A DNA stretch of 64,000 nt, from assembly GCA_018881555.1 (NCBI GenBank), contig JACAXG010000007.1, positions 11,575,235 to 11,639,234 of the forward strand, in the 5' to 3' direction. Below are positions 25,536 to 37,435 of the stretch, piece after piece. The notes under the pieces were generated by a model. That model saw only the letters and a list, made by a program, of their open reading frames with translations. It searched no databases and had not been told where the DNA came from. The translations under genes and the position numbers were made by a program. This stretch comes from Amblyornis subalaris. Its lineage: Eukaryota; Chordata; Aves; Passeriformes; Ptilonorhynchidae. Position 1 is the stretch's first letter, and the number at the start of each line of letters is the position of its first letter.

Positions 25536-27879
25536 GTCTCAGAGGACAGGATTGCTAGATAACTGGAACTGTCCATGTTAAGCTGTGAACTTGGTTCAGT
25601 GGTTTTCATGATGGGATGCAATTGCAAGGAGGAGAGAGGCTGTGTGGATTGCTGGGTTGCAGACCAGGCTTGCTGTGTGTCACAACAGCTGAAAAATCCT
25701 GAACATTTTTTTTTTTTCCCCTTCAGTGGTGTCCTGATTCATTGGAGTTACAGCTGGGAGGATGCGTCCCTTATTCTCTCTCCTGCAGTGCAGTGGTCCC
25801 TCATGCCTGTATAGGGACGGNCACTGATTTTCTTTAAAATCCCAGTACAACTCCTTTCTGTACCCATTGGACTGAGCTACCCTGTGGGTATCTTTTACNT
25901 ATGCAGATACTCATTCACTGTTTCAGGTGTGCATTAAAGTGCAGATATAACCCCCAAAAAAGAAGTCAAAACAGCAGAGTGGATTTGCGGTATTACCTGT
26001 GTCATGGTATTAAAACTGGAATTTTTCTGAAATTTCTTTCCCCTGTGTGCTGTCCCATCCATTTTATCTCCCAGAAAGCTGAAGTTTGTAACCACTTCTA
26101 ATCCAGGTCTTTTTGCTGTCATAACTTTTACTAGTAATNCAAAGCCCCAGAGGGGATTAGCCAACCTGAACATTTCAAATTTTAAACTTCAGTAAGTCTT
26201 GAGTTGTATAAGTAGGGAGAAAAAGCCATTCTCAGTCATTTTCAAATCAACTTACTATCTGCCCCACCATACCTTCCTCTCCTGCTCCTGCAGTAAAACT
26301 GCAGGTTTTTTTTGGTGGATGTAGATTGAAGACCCTTAAAGGGAAAAATCATGCCCATCCTTCCTCAGCATGGAGACATGTCAGAGCCTGGAAAATGCCA
26401 GAACACAAGGATTATTTTTCAGTCTCTCCTGTGTGGAGAAAGGCTTCTGTGAACCCTTCCCTAAGCAAAATCTTGCACTCACTAATTGCACATTACTTTT
26501 AGATTGGGCACCTAAACCTGCTGAATATAAAGAGGGGAANAGCTGAGGGTTTCAAGTTTTAAATCATAGAAACTACTCTCCAGAGTGGATACTTCTTTAT
26601 AGAGGTATCAAGAGCTGGCAGATCTCCTGTTTTGTAGTGAGAGCTGCTTGGTGGCAAGTCACTAAAATAAAAAAAAAAAAAAAATTATGATGTTTTAATT
26701 TCAATTTGAATACCTATGTCATGTCTGTGAGGATGCAGAGACATGCAGAACTGATTGACTCTTTCCCAAAACTTTCTTCAAAAATGCAGCAGTACTCGGT
26801 GTCAGAAATTAAGACACATACCTTAGCAAATGCCCGTAGGCTGGAGTCTGTAAAAATGAAGAGAAGAAGACAGATTTACTGTCACACCTGGAAGAAAAAA
26901 AAAAAATTCTTAGAAAGTGGAGAAGACAATTATTGNATTAGTGTAGTCAAAATAGTACTGTGGAATGGGGTGGTTTTTATTTTTTTTCTCACTGGTGGAA
27001 ATATATAAATTTATTTCTGCATAACACATTTGTATTCACACTGCCTAGACGCACCATTAAAATGGCAATTCTAAAGTCAATATTATATTTAAATGTCAGG
27101 CAATTGAGATTTCAGTTATTTCTTAGGAAAAGGGCTCCAACTGAGAACATGCNGGCCCATAGTCTTGTAGGTGGAAATAGCCCATAATGGGCAATTATGA
27201 ACCAAATAGGCAGAGCTATGTGGTGTTTATTTTATTTTTTTTTTCCAGAATTATTCCACATTTCAAAAACANCAGTAAAAAAAGCCGTTAATGGGTAACT
27301 GATTTCTATAAGCATTTTGTGTTGGCTACATTCATTAGTTGCAATTTTGTAAAAGGTGACTCTGGCTGGTTGGGCTTTCATTTTCAATGACCTTCAGTCA
27401 CTCATCAGGTTAGTAATGAGGAAAAGTCTGTTTGGATAGGGTGAAAAGCAGGTGGAGGAAGATCTGGGTTATGAGGACTCACTGACTTGGTTGTGGAATA
27501 AATAAAGCATGCNTGTTTGTTACAGCAGCCCTTCCTCTGGCTTTAATGCAGGTTTGTTTCTATTGCATCTTGTTCCAAATGAGGAAATTAAGGAGTCTCA
27601 CTTGAGTAGGAGCAAAATATTTTAGTAAACAGGTCTCTATTTCTTTAGAAGGAGTTTTGCATATCCAGGAGATATTTTATTTATTCTAGAGAAAAACAGG
27701 GTGTTGAGGAGTTTCTTGACTAAATGTGAAAAGAAGGGCGCACAGAGGGTGAGAAATGGTCTTATGCCGTCCTTGGTTGTCAGTTCCAGTCAGGTTAAAA
27801 TGTGGAAATTAACAGTGCAAACCAAGAGCCAGATTCAGGTGTGGCATATTGTTAGAGGCACAGCCATAATTTGCTTATG
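25536..27879. other. Noncoding DNA, no gene seen
   Basis: It contains an A16 tract (26669-26684), further A- or T-rich runs near 25707 and 26900, and no splice-supported exon. Other open frames are short and carry ambiguous bases. No element body was recognised next to the A tract. Confidence 0.45.
26669..26684. repeat. A16 homopolymer tract
   Basis: Sixteen consecutive A residues preceded by ACTAAAAT and followed by TTATG. No retroposon body or target-site duplication was recognised beside it. Confidence 0.85.
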
Positions 27880-28130
27880 ATATATTAAAAAACAGAAACA
27901 CCTCAAGCTGAATTAGATAGTGTTGATTGCCAGTTCCCTCCTGCATAAATGCCATTAGATGCCTAAAGTTACAAATTGCTTTAATAACTTTCACAACTGA
28001 TTGGTAATCACCCTGCAGTTAATGAAATAGGGAAAACACCTCTCGCTAAATGCATTGTCTTCATTTCCTCCTGCATAATTTCCAAGGTGTAGAGATCATT
28101 TTCCACAGATCCCGAGCTAGAAAGGTCATC
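27880..28130. promoter_or_regulatory. Candidate conserved noncoding element
   Basis: AT-rich, nonrepetitive DNA with words such as GCATAAATGCCATTAGATGC, GCTTTAATAACTTTCACAAC and GATTGGTAATCACC. The word TCCTCCTGCATAA-like (TCCCTCCTGCATAAA and TTCCTCCTGCATAAT) occurs twice, about 130 bases apart. The call rests on composition only. No conservation data are available. Confidence 0.3.
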
Positions 28131-28914
28131 TATTAAGCTTTACTTATATTCACGTTCATATTTTCCTTTTTCAGCGCACACAACTGTATATCCAAGCCAG
28201 CTTTCCTATGCTCCATTGTCCAGTGCAGCTTTATGCAATACACTCCAGCATTAGACTGCTTGTTATTCCCAAGAGGATCTTTGCATCTCAGTGGAAGTGA
28301 TGCTGAAGGCAAGTTTGCCAGAGTCATTCTTGCTGTGTGTCCATCCAAGCAGCTGGAGAATCACGCTGTAAACCCCCACAGCAGCACACTTAAAGCCTTA
28401 TAAAACCATGTGAGCTGAAGAATTGCAATGCAGGACAGACTTGTTTGATGGAGTTGAGGGGTTTTTTGTGTCCTCCCAAGGTGGTTAGAGTTACAATAAC
28501 TGGTCTCTGGAAAAGTCCCATAAAATTCTGTTGTCATTTAAGGATAAAATTAGTGGCTGCTGGTTAATGATGCAGGAATTATATACATGGCACTGAGCTG
28601 AATGCAACAGCTTTACTTCTTGCTAGATTTCAGAGGCATTAATGTCCCTTAACAAACATCTGAAGGTAATTTCAAAAGGTGGGGGTGGTTATAGAAAAGA
28701 GCACAGCGGTGTTTTATAGTTGAGATTGCCTCTGTATTAGACAGCTCTGACAGAGCGTGTAATTAATTTTTTAAGTGTTTATATTAAAGAATAAATAACT
28801 AGTAATACATATGACACNTTATAAATGTTTCAAATGCGCTGTAGTTGGGCTAGCTGTTAAGTTATGGCTTTGTTGGGGCTTTCAGCAGAATCAGCATAGG
28901 TAAAATTGGCCATT
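28131..28914. other. Noncoding DNA, no gene seen
   Basis: No exon, element or structured repeat was recognised. Confidence 0.4.
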
Positions 28915-29150
28915 TAGGGTCAGGTTTTCTCAAGTGTGTTTAGCACGCACTTAGGAGTGTAAGTACGGTGGCCTGGTTTTGGAAAAGTCTTCACATCCAG
29001 GCTGTGTATCAGCAGAATTGAAGAGCATGGTGGTGGTTTCTGCCATCCTTGCTGTCCTCCATAAAAGTCAGCTGATTTCTCCAGCAGTCTCTGCTGACAG
29101 TGAGTATCTAAACGTGTGTGAGTGCTTTTGAAACTCNGGTCCTTAGCTTT
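28915..29150. repeat. Ancient sauropsid repeat, two fragments
   Basis: GGTCAGGTTTTCTCAAGTG, TTTAGCACGCACTTAGGAGT and, about 190 bases later, GTGCTTTTGAAACTC with GGTCCTTAGC match phrases of old bird/reptile repeats (GGCCAGATTTTCAAAAGTG, TTAGCACCCA, GTGCTTTTGAAAATCTGGCC). The region between them is not clearly repeat-derived. Two separate decayed copies or one interrupted copy are both possible. Confidence 0.45.
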
Positions 29151-30986
29151 TTATATGATCTATAATTTTATATGCAGTGCATCTAAAGAAGAATATGTAT
29201 GATTCATATACACATACAGGAACAACACAGAGGGATGATTTTCATATAAATCCCAGTGCTGTTTGTTATGTTCTGAAATACTGCATAGAATAATTCAAAT
29301 ATTTATAGACGGTAGTTCAGCTTGTGCTTTGCTTGCAGCATTTGCCTTTTTTCATGTCTCAGTTGAACCNTTCTTCCTTCCTTCCTTTGCAATGTAAACA
29401 TTGCCCGTGACCAGCACTGTCCTTCTGCTTCTTCCTCTGGAAACTCAAGCCATGGAAAACACACCTCAGAGTCTGGGTCCCATTTTCTGCCCTGGTCACG
29501 GCAGCTATGCCAAGGAGCAGGGCTGCATTTCTTTGCCACGTGCTCCATAAGGGATGGAGGACTTTGCTCTGCTTTCTGCAGAGTGTGTCCTTTTGGGGCT
29601 CCTAGGACAGCGGGTTTGTATAACAGCTCCTTGTATATAGAGTAAGTTATGACTCTGCTAGATGTGAAGTGATGATTAGAAGGGTATTAATGTCTGCATT
29701 TTCATGCCGACCACACACAGTGTCTTGGCCTGGCAGTCCCACTCTTAGGGGTTCCTTCTAAGCAGCTTCTTTGCACTGTTAAAAAGAGGTGTTTTTTTTT
29801 TTCTTACTGGGAAAGTCCCAAGGTGCCCCAAGAACCTCTTAGGTTTGAGATGTTCCTGGAAAGAAAGTTTGATATAATTACCCGTGGAGTCTGTCATCAG
29901 CACTGGAGGGTAATTAATCTGAATGTATGAAGTTGCCTGTTTAGGAAGTTGCACATTTTGCATGTTTCTCTTTTTGCTCGTGCTTTAATTCTTCANCGCC
30001 TGGCTGGGAGACAGAGAAGCAGCAAAGTGTCAACATTGAGAAGTGTGGTATAATATTAAAATGCTCTAGTTTCCATTGAACAGATGATGGTAAGAAGTTA
30101 TTTTAAGGGGTTTGTTGAGAACTGTGCTTTCAAAGACTCTTTAAATTATTGGAGACGGTGCTGCTGGGATATGTATGGGAAACAGCCATTTTAATTAGGA
30201 AGATACACTTGGAAATGAAAAGTCGTTTTTTAAATGTAATTTCCTTTGTGAGAGTTTTAGTGACCACTTGAATTTATTTACCTCACAGACCTAGTGATAA
30301 AATAGGTACTTATGAGTTAGTTTTTAATTAGAAATAATGGCTGGTAGAATTGAAATGATTAATCATCCATAAAGGCTGTGGTAGTCCTAGTGAAAGACAG
30401 TTGCATGGACAGTTTAGAGGGTGATCTAATGGCATGTTTTGTCCTTAAACACCACCACCAACGCAGTCACCTTTTGGCTTGGAAGAGGAAAAAAACAGGC
30501 TATCTTACTTTAGTGAACTTCACATGTGGATGACTAAAAAAACAGTCAACAAAGCTGGGTTTTTTTGGCCTTCTNGATGTCACTGACATCCAAATAAGAG
30601 TAATTAAAAGAGTAATCCAGTGACTTGGCTTTATTTCTTCATGCAAATGGCACTTGGAGGGAGTCAGCCAGTGACGACAGATTTACGGTGAGAGTGCTCA
30701 TGAGAGTGGGCTTGCTGCTGAAACACTTGGGCAGACGCAAGTGAGTATTGTTTCAGGAAGGATCAGAGATTTTTAATCAGCCTCTTCTTTCTTGAAGAAG
30801 CATGGGGACAGAAATTACAAGAAACCCAACTTAACAGCTTTAATGGCCTCTACAGAAAGAGGGTAAGAGTTTGGGCAGCATAGCACAAGGAGAATTTTGC
30901 ATGTAATGCCAGTTAGCTTTATTGAGTCATACATTTCCTTTACCCTCTCTGCCTGAGGAGGTTTTCATACCATATTTCAAAATGCA
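29151..30986. other. Noncoding DNA, no gene seen
   Basis: A short interrupted CTTC repeat lies near 29375-29390 and a T10 run near 29790. No exon or element was recognised. Confidence 0.45.
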
Positions 30987-31055
30987 GCACGTAAGAAACA
31001 AGAGCCAGTGTGGGGTGTGGTGTATATTTTAGCATGTAAGAAACAAGAGCCAGTG
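30987..31055. repeat. Local direct duplication, 24-bp unit at 45-bp spacing
   Basis: GTAAGAAACAAGAGCCAGTG occurs at 30991-31010 and again at 31036-31055. Including the four bases before each copy (GCAC and GCAT), the match is 23 of 24. The 21 bases between are TG-rich and not duplicated. This looks like a small recent duplication and not an interspersed element. Confidence 0.9.
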
Positions 31056-33238
31056 CATATCATGTTCTGGAAAGTAATGAAGTGTCATGGAAAGTGCATG
31101 AAATAAGTGTGTTTTTATGTACTCATTTTAAAAATCAAGTTAGGGATAAGACTTGCCTTTTTATTAAAGGGTCTTTGCAGAAGTCTGCATCCGTGTGTGA
31201 GCTGACTGCTGCTAATGGCTCTACCTATTTTTCACTCTGAAGTTATGCTAATTATCTTTGCCAGAATCAAGGCACTTTCTCCCTTTTCAGTATCCATAGG
31301 AACTCATTGGGGATGAAAAAGCCTGACATTTTGATTCCCAGCTTTTGTTGCCCTAATCAAAGGTATAATGGACAAGAAGAAGCAATTTCATTTAGTCTTC
31401 TCATCACAGCAGGTTTTATTATTCGCCTGAATCTCGCTGCATTTTATTAAATTATACTTCTGTTTGAGCTTGCAGCATTGCTTTTCAAGGAGAGCCCACT
31501 GCAGCCCATCTTGTAATAATATGTGTTTTCTTATAAGCTTAGTATTCACCAAGTGAGCTTGAAATTTCTCACTGGCCTGCCTAATTTCTGAGTTTGGTGC
31601 AGAAACCAAATCTCTGCCTGCCTGTTTGTTGCCCNTGCCCCATCCTGCAGATTTGAGCCTGTCCTTGCTAATGCAGGCAAAACANAGGCCTACATCCCAC
31701 CGCTGGCTGATTTTCTTAACAAAACAGGCTTTGCAAAAGCTGCTTAAATTCAATTTGCATTTGTAAAATAAAAACACAGCGCAGCGCGGTCCNCTGGGAG
31801 ATTTTTCATGCTATGCAGGTATATTTTCAGAAGTGGTAATCAAATATTCTGGTGCCGTACACAAACGGTTTCTGGTTTAGCTGTGGTCCCTTTGTTTTGT
31901 TTGGGATNGAAGTGAATTACTGTTGTTGCTTTCCCATTGAAGAAATCCATTCACAGGACAACAGAAACGTAAACTATTCTGAAAATGCTGTTTATAGACT
32001 TGAAAACCAGTTGAAAGGCAGTTCTGTCATCCTCTAAAACTTCACGTGGTGGTTCACGTGTATGGTCAAAGCCCCTTCATCTCCGAGGGAGACCTGTGGT
32101 AGCTGATGCTGAGCCCAAGCGTGTGTGAGAGCTGCACCATCACTGGTGAGATGAAAAGACATTTGCCATGTATTTCTCATTTTATTGCCTTCTCATCAGA
32201 GGATCTGCTTTGTGAATAGCAAAAGTGCCAGGCATCAGGGAGAACACACAAAAATTGGTGGGATAATTCAGTAGACATGTAAAAAAAGTCTGTGGGTCCA
32301 TATCGGGTACAACTTGATGCCCATAATGTTGGTAAGATATTATTATCATATTTATATATTTATTTTTGTTCTAATTAGTCTGTGTCTGCCTGTAATGTTT
32401 TTCTGCTGATNGTAGGCTGAGAACTTTAATTTGCCCTTGTAGAAATCTTCCCAGGATGAATTTTCTGGCACTTATTTTCTGCAAAGAGGCTTCTTTTAAA
32501 TNAGACATCTTGCATAGTCATTTGGACTAAGAGACCCCTCATTTCTAAATGTGAAAGGTTTCTCCTCTCTTTCCCTGAATCCAGTGTGGTGGTGGCCACT
32601 AATTTGCGTGGGGGTGAAGGGCAGGTTTTGGTGTCTCCTAACTGCTCATGTGGCCACGTAGGAGCGAGTGGCTTCACAGGCCATTTTCTTTTCAAAGGTC
32701 TTTAAAAAAAGCTGCAAGACGTAATTTATGTGTTAGACAGAGATCCTGTTTGATAGTTTACAGCCAGTATGTATGAAGTAAGTATGGCTTTCATTAAAGA
32801 GGAGACATGTATTTTAGCTCAGCTGAGGAATGGGGAAACATGGGCCATAAAGCCAATATTGTAATAGAGTCTCCCTTTTTAATACCAAGCTGTGTGCTGC
32901 ACTTCTGAAAAGCCTGGAGTTCTGGGGGCTGAGCTGATCAGAGCTCAGCGTGCTTTTTTTTTTCCTTGCCTTATAACCCTTGTTAACTTTTCAACTTGTC
33001 AAGTACATGGTGGTTTATGAAATTTTAAAGCTAACAGTATGCTGCGCGGGGATGTCAGCGATACGCTAGACTTTTGAGTGCATCCTGAGATGAATAAATC
33101 ATGAAGTCACAGAAAGTTGCAATTAAAGAACCCCAACCTGGATGCTTGAAATATTAGACCTGGGTTCATGTGACTTTAAACAACAATCAGGGCNGGAAGT
33201 GGTCCACACTTGAATTGTAGATCAGCAATTGGAGAAAG

Positions 33239-33250
33239 AAAAAAAAAAAA
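33239..33250. repeat. A12 homopolymer tract
   Basis: Twelve consecutive A residues in GGAGAAAG followed by the run and GGTATC. No associated element was recognised. Confidence 0.85.
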
Positions 33251-33715
33251 GGTATCTGTGAAATATGTGTCTCTTCCAGGGCATCAGACTGATATTTACT
33301 GACCTTAAGTGAATTATTATTGAAGGAGTTGATTCCCTTCAGCTCAAACAGGTAGATATGATCCCACCTCACTGGAGATTGAAATTGCCTGGCCTAGTTT
33401 CCTCCTGGTACGGCTTCTTTATAAATTAAGATAATCCTTCGTTTGATGTTTACTTAGTTGGTGACTTTCCTGTATTTTGCCAAGTCTCTGTAAAGATGCT
33501 GCAGGTTATATTCATTTTTGCTAGAATCCACTATGGCTTTAGCTGCTACATTGTGACTGTGGGTCAGGCAGGGGTTGCATTAACATTTCATCCCATCCCC
33601 AGCTCCCCAGTTGCCTTTGAGATATTTCTGATTTTCCGCAGACTTGAGATGAGCAGCCGATGCGTCTCATGCTTGCATNGCTTCTTATTTTAGCTTTCCC
33701 CTCAAAAAGAAGTGG

Positions 33716-33732
33716 AAAAAAAAAAAAAAAAA
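33716..33732. repeat. A17 homopolymer tract
   Basis: Seventeen consecutive A residues between GAAGTGG and TTGCC, one of the two longest homopolymers in the window. No element body was recognised upstream. Confidence 0.88.
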
Positions 33733-36639
33733 TTGCCATTATGGCTGTGTGTTTCAAGAGGGTCTCCGTGGGAATNGTGCCTTGTCTGTCAGGAGGGACA
33801 CCCGGTGAGTCACGTCTTTGACTTCACGTCCATGAGTAATCTCCCTGACTTCAACAGGATTACCCAGGTGTTTAAAATAAAACTGNGTTGTAGAGGTCTG
33901 CGGGATTAGAGGACCAGAAAGATTGGTTGTGTGACTAGTCACCGAGATTTTCTTTTATTTTCTCATTTTATGAGTTTGAAAAGTCAATAAAAAATAATGC
34001 AAAACACATGCATGATTAAGGCAGGGGCTTAGCTGCTGCTATGCCGGGAAGTTCGCAGTTAGGGTTTCTGGAGGAACCCTCTNAAGGTTTTTCTTCCTTA
34101 CGTGTTTTCACTGTAAGAAACGTGTATTATGTATCCTCATATACAGACTGATAGCACCCCACTTAAGGTCATTTTTAACTAAAAGCAAATCTATTTNCTC
34201 AATCTGACTGGGTCAGGTGGACACACCTCTTTGCCTTGGTTTCTTGTGGTTTTGTTTTTCTCTCCTCAGTCGTTTCTTGATATCACCCTTATTGCTGCAG
34301 TTTCCAAANAGCTTCCAGCGGAGCACATCTGTACATGCTCTTTCATCTGCTCCCCAGGGAAAGAAGGATGTGGAGCGGAGTGTTTGGTTGTGAAGGTTTA
34401 TATAACCATGCACATGCCTGTGCGGGTAATGTATATGTATGTGCTATACTAGAAAAGGGAAGTAAGTGCAAAATTACCCTTACACCCCAAATCAAGGGTT
34501 TGTCCACTCTGAGCAGCTGCCAACAAATGCCTGCCCCCTCTGTAAGCAAACCTGACCTAGCTGCAAATTTGCACACACCCACCACTCTGTCCTGGGTGAT
34601 CTTTATGGCCATAAGGACATTGAGGACCTCTGCAGTAACAGCAAAGTACATGAGCTTGACTGGAACATTTTTAATTTTTTGCAGGCTGAAAAAGCTATAA
34701 AATCACCATGTGATGTGTGTGTAGAGTCNCAGATTTATTCATCCTGCAGTCTCTGGACCCTTCTTCCAGGTTGTCCTCTGGCTCTGACTGCCTTGTGCTG
34801 CTGTGAATGTCCTGCCACCATCCCTCGCCTTCAGGGAGGGAGTCCATTTGTACAAGTTTGTGTGGGAAATGTTAATACTGGGAAAAGGTAGTTGGAAACA
34901 AAATAAAACCACTAAGATATGGATTTCATCTTAATTTCTTAAAATTGATTTTAGATTTCTTTTTCCTCTTGTGAAACATTTTAAAAATCATAGCAATATT
35001 AACCTGCTAGCAGAACTTCTTTATTTCAGTAAAAATGGTATTTTTCTTGTGAATGGAGGATTATGCAGCTGCAAGACAATGTAGAGCTCGCACATATCTA
35101 ATTTCAGATTTAAAAAAAGAAAAGCTGTGGAAGCCAATTGTTAAGATTTGAGGATGCTGGTGACATAAGATGTATGTATGTCTTAAATAGGCGTCAGCTG
35201 GAAAGAAAGAAGGAACATTTTGTTTTTATCGAGTCCTATCAACAGTGCAGAGGCAAACATGAAATCCNTGGTAGGGATATAGGAATGGTTCTCTTTCACA
35301 CATTCCATATAAGAAAGGGAGTGGAGGGCCTAGTTTCACATCTCTTCTTCCATGGTGTTTTTTGTCTCATTTTACTTCAGTTAATAGAGTCCCTCAGCCA
35401 GTTTCACTGAGATGTTCNTTAAAGTGAAATAACTTCAGCATGCAGTTATTCTGCTCCTGTCTCCCCCTCCCCTCCCTGGCTCTTCAGTAATTGCATCCTG
35501 GTTCATATTCATTTGGCATGCTAATTGTTAGAGTTAAGAAATAAGAGACGTGCCAAGGTGCACAAGAATTAAAGTGATTGCCCTTTTGTCTGCAGAAACA
35601 ATGGAAGCTAATAATTATTACTCTTATATTTTTGTTGTGAAAACTTCTCTCTCCTGCTCTCAGTTTCCCAGACCTCTGTTTTTCCTTTGACAAAAAGCGA
35701 TCTGATTTGATGTACATAGGCAGTGCTTCAGAATCCATCACTCACAGCCACAGCCTTCCCAGCCTACTGTATATTAACANGCAGATGTATCATCCTGCAG
35801 ACTGCTCAATAATAGATCTTTTTAAGAACTGCNTTTCCTCTGTGTAGTTCAGGTACTCCAGAACTAGAATTTAAGCACTGCTTTCATTTTATATAGAGAT
35901 ATCAGGAGATACTCAGCTTAATGTAGAGTTGTATATTTGCATTTGCAGAACATTTTGTCTTCCTTTATTCTCTTTGNAGACACAAGCTTTGGAATGCCAA
36001 ATAGCTCATCAAGATATACAGTGTGTGGAGAGAAAATAATCTAACTGTCTGTGAGGGGTTTCTTTTTTATTTTTTTTCTTTTTTTTTTTCAAAATTACTT
36101 CCTTACNTAGTTTTCAAATGAACCTGGGGAGCTCAGAAGTATGTAAAAACCAATTTTCCTCTCCCCGGGATGCTTGGTCCCTGAGGATGCAGGGATGCTG
36201 CCCTTGCTGAAGCAGCTCTTCAGTCTCATGGGCTCACTCCTGCAAGCATCCCTGTGGTTTTGCTTTGCTGTCCTGCAAACCCCTTGTCAAGTGGTTTCTC
36301 CTGTCCATGCTGGTCAGAACCCTGTGGATTTTGATGACAACCAGAAACCTACCTGTTTGCTATTAATTTGGGCTCTTCTTGCCTTCTGCTGAAAATAAGC
36401 ANGGCAGGAGGTGAGCCAGCTGGGAGAGAACAAGGATATAAAACTGGGTTGGAGGAGAGCTGCTAGGAATGCCAACTGGCTCTCACTGTAAGTCTTTCCC
36501 CTGGATCCTCAATGATTTTNAGGGAAATCAGGCTTTCTAGGGCTCTTGCAAGGTTGCCATGTAGAGATAGCAAGGAGCGAATGGAAGTAACACATAAGGC
36601 ATGCTGACGACCACAAAGGTGCTGTAAAACAAACAGCAG

Positions 36640-37435
36640 GGCATGTTATTGTTATTATTCAAATATTATCCAGTTCCTGTAACATCTGGGAAGCCCAGAC
36701 ATGGATCGGAACCAGATGTGCTATGTGCTTTATGACTGCAGAGCAGGGAGGGACACCTGCCCCAGAGCCCCCTCATTGTAAGATGTTACAGATGTGGTAT
36801 AGGAAGGTTCTGGAACAGGGACCTACATCAGTTGTCAGCCTCAGCATGCCAGAAAGCAGAATCTATTTTAAAATCCACCAAATAAGCGCACTATAGCTGC
36901 AAGTAGAGATGCATGTGTTGATTTTAGTGGCAGTTAGAAGGCCGGGGTGGTTTTTTAGACNCTCTAAAACAAATGNGGGGTCTGTCTTTTGCATTGCAGC
37001 AGGAGTGGGGTTTAGGCAAGGACCAGAGAGAGGTTTCCAGCAATGAATGTCTCTTCTCTGCATGCCAGTGTAAGAGAAAACATGTTTGTTTGGTTTTCAA
37101 ATGTGGAAATTCAGGGGAAGAGGTGCCATGGCAGAGCCAGAAGTACATCGTGGTAGCAGGAGAGGTGATCTTCAGGTTGGAGGTAAGCCATGAAAAAAAC
37201 TTGGAGCTTAAAAGCACAGCGTTTATTCTGGATGTGTGAAACAGAGGTAACCACGAAAGAAAAACATCGAAGTGGGATGTGGTCAAAGCAACAAGGTGCA
37301 GAAAGGATCTTCATGGCAGCGTTTTGAAAGAAAACAAATGTGTCAAGATGATTTTCTGCTAGGCCGCAGGAGAGGATGTTGCAGTAACCAAAACGTGAGT
37401 CCTTGGAAAGGAAGGGCTCAAACATTTTATGGGGC
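36640..37435 (-). mobile_element. Ancient L2-type LINE remnant (RT C-terminus plus 3' tail)
   Basis: On the - strand, about 37400-37270 encodes GYCN, then LSCGL, then FFQNAAMKIL, then CCFDHIPL. This follows the signature at the end of L2-clade reverse transcriptases, where DYCNSLL.GLP, L.LVQNAAARLL and DHITP..LHWLP occur in that order. The frame stays open to about 37111 and continues into a FKLQVFF segment like the usual FKLLLLTYKAL. At 36655-36790 the + strand carries CATCTGGGAAGCCCAGACAT, GATGTGCTATGTGCTTTATG and CCTGCCCCAGAGCCC with CATTGTAAGAT. This matches, in antisense, the 3' end of L2-like elements of reptiles and birds (ATTGTAAGCTCTTTGGGGC, TGTACAGCGCCTAGCACAAT, GGGGCTCC). A tail of TTATTGTTATTATTC lies at 36645-36660, where a TAA-type tail is expected. 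Order, strand and spacing fit one 5'-truncated copy. Family match is from memory, and the middle part (36800-37180) is not clearly recognisable. Confidence 0.65.

Larger units (their letters stand above)
31056..36639. other. Noncoding DNA, no firm gene
   Basis: It contains an A12 tract (33239-33250), an A17 tract (33716-33732), T-rich runs near 36065-36090, and AT-rich DNA around 32330-32370. One weak exon-like segment (34685-34887) is described under findings and not called. The open frame on the - strand at 31388-31777 has no recognisable domain. Confidence 0.45.
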
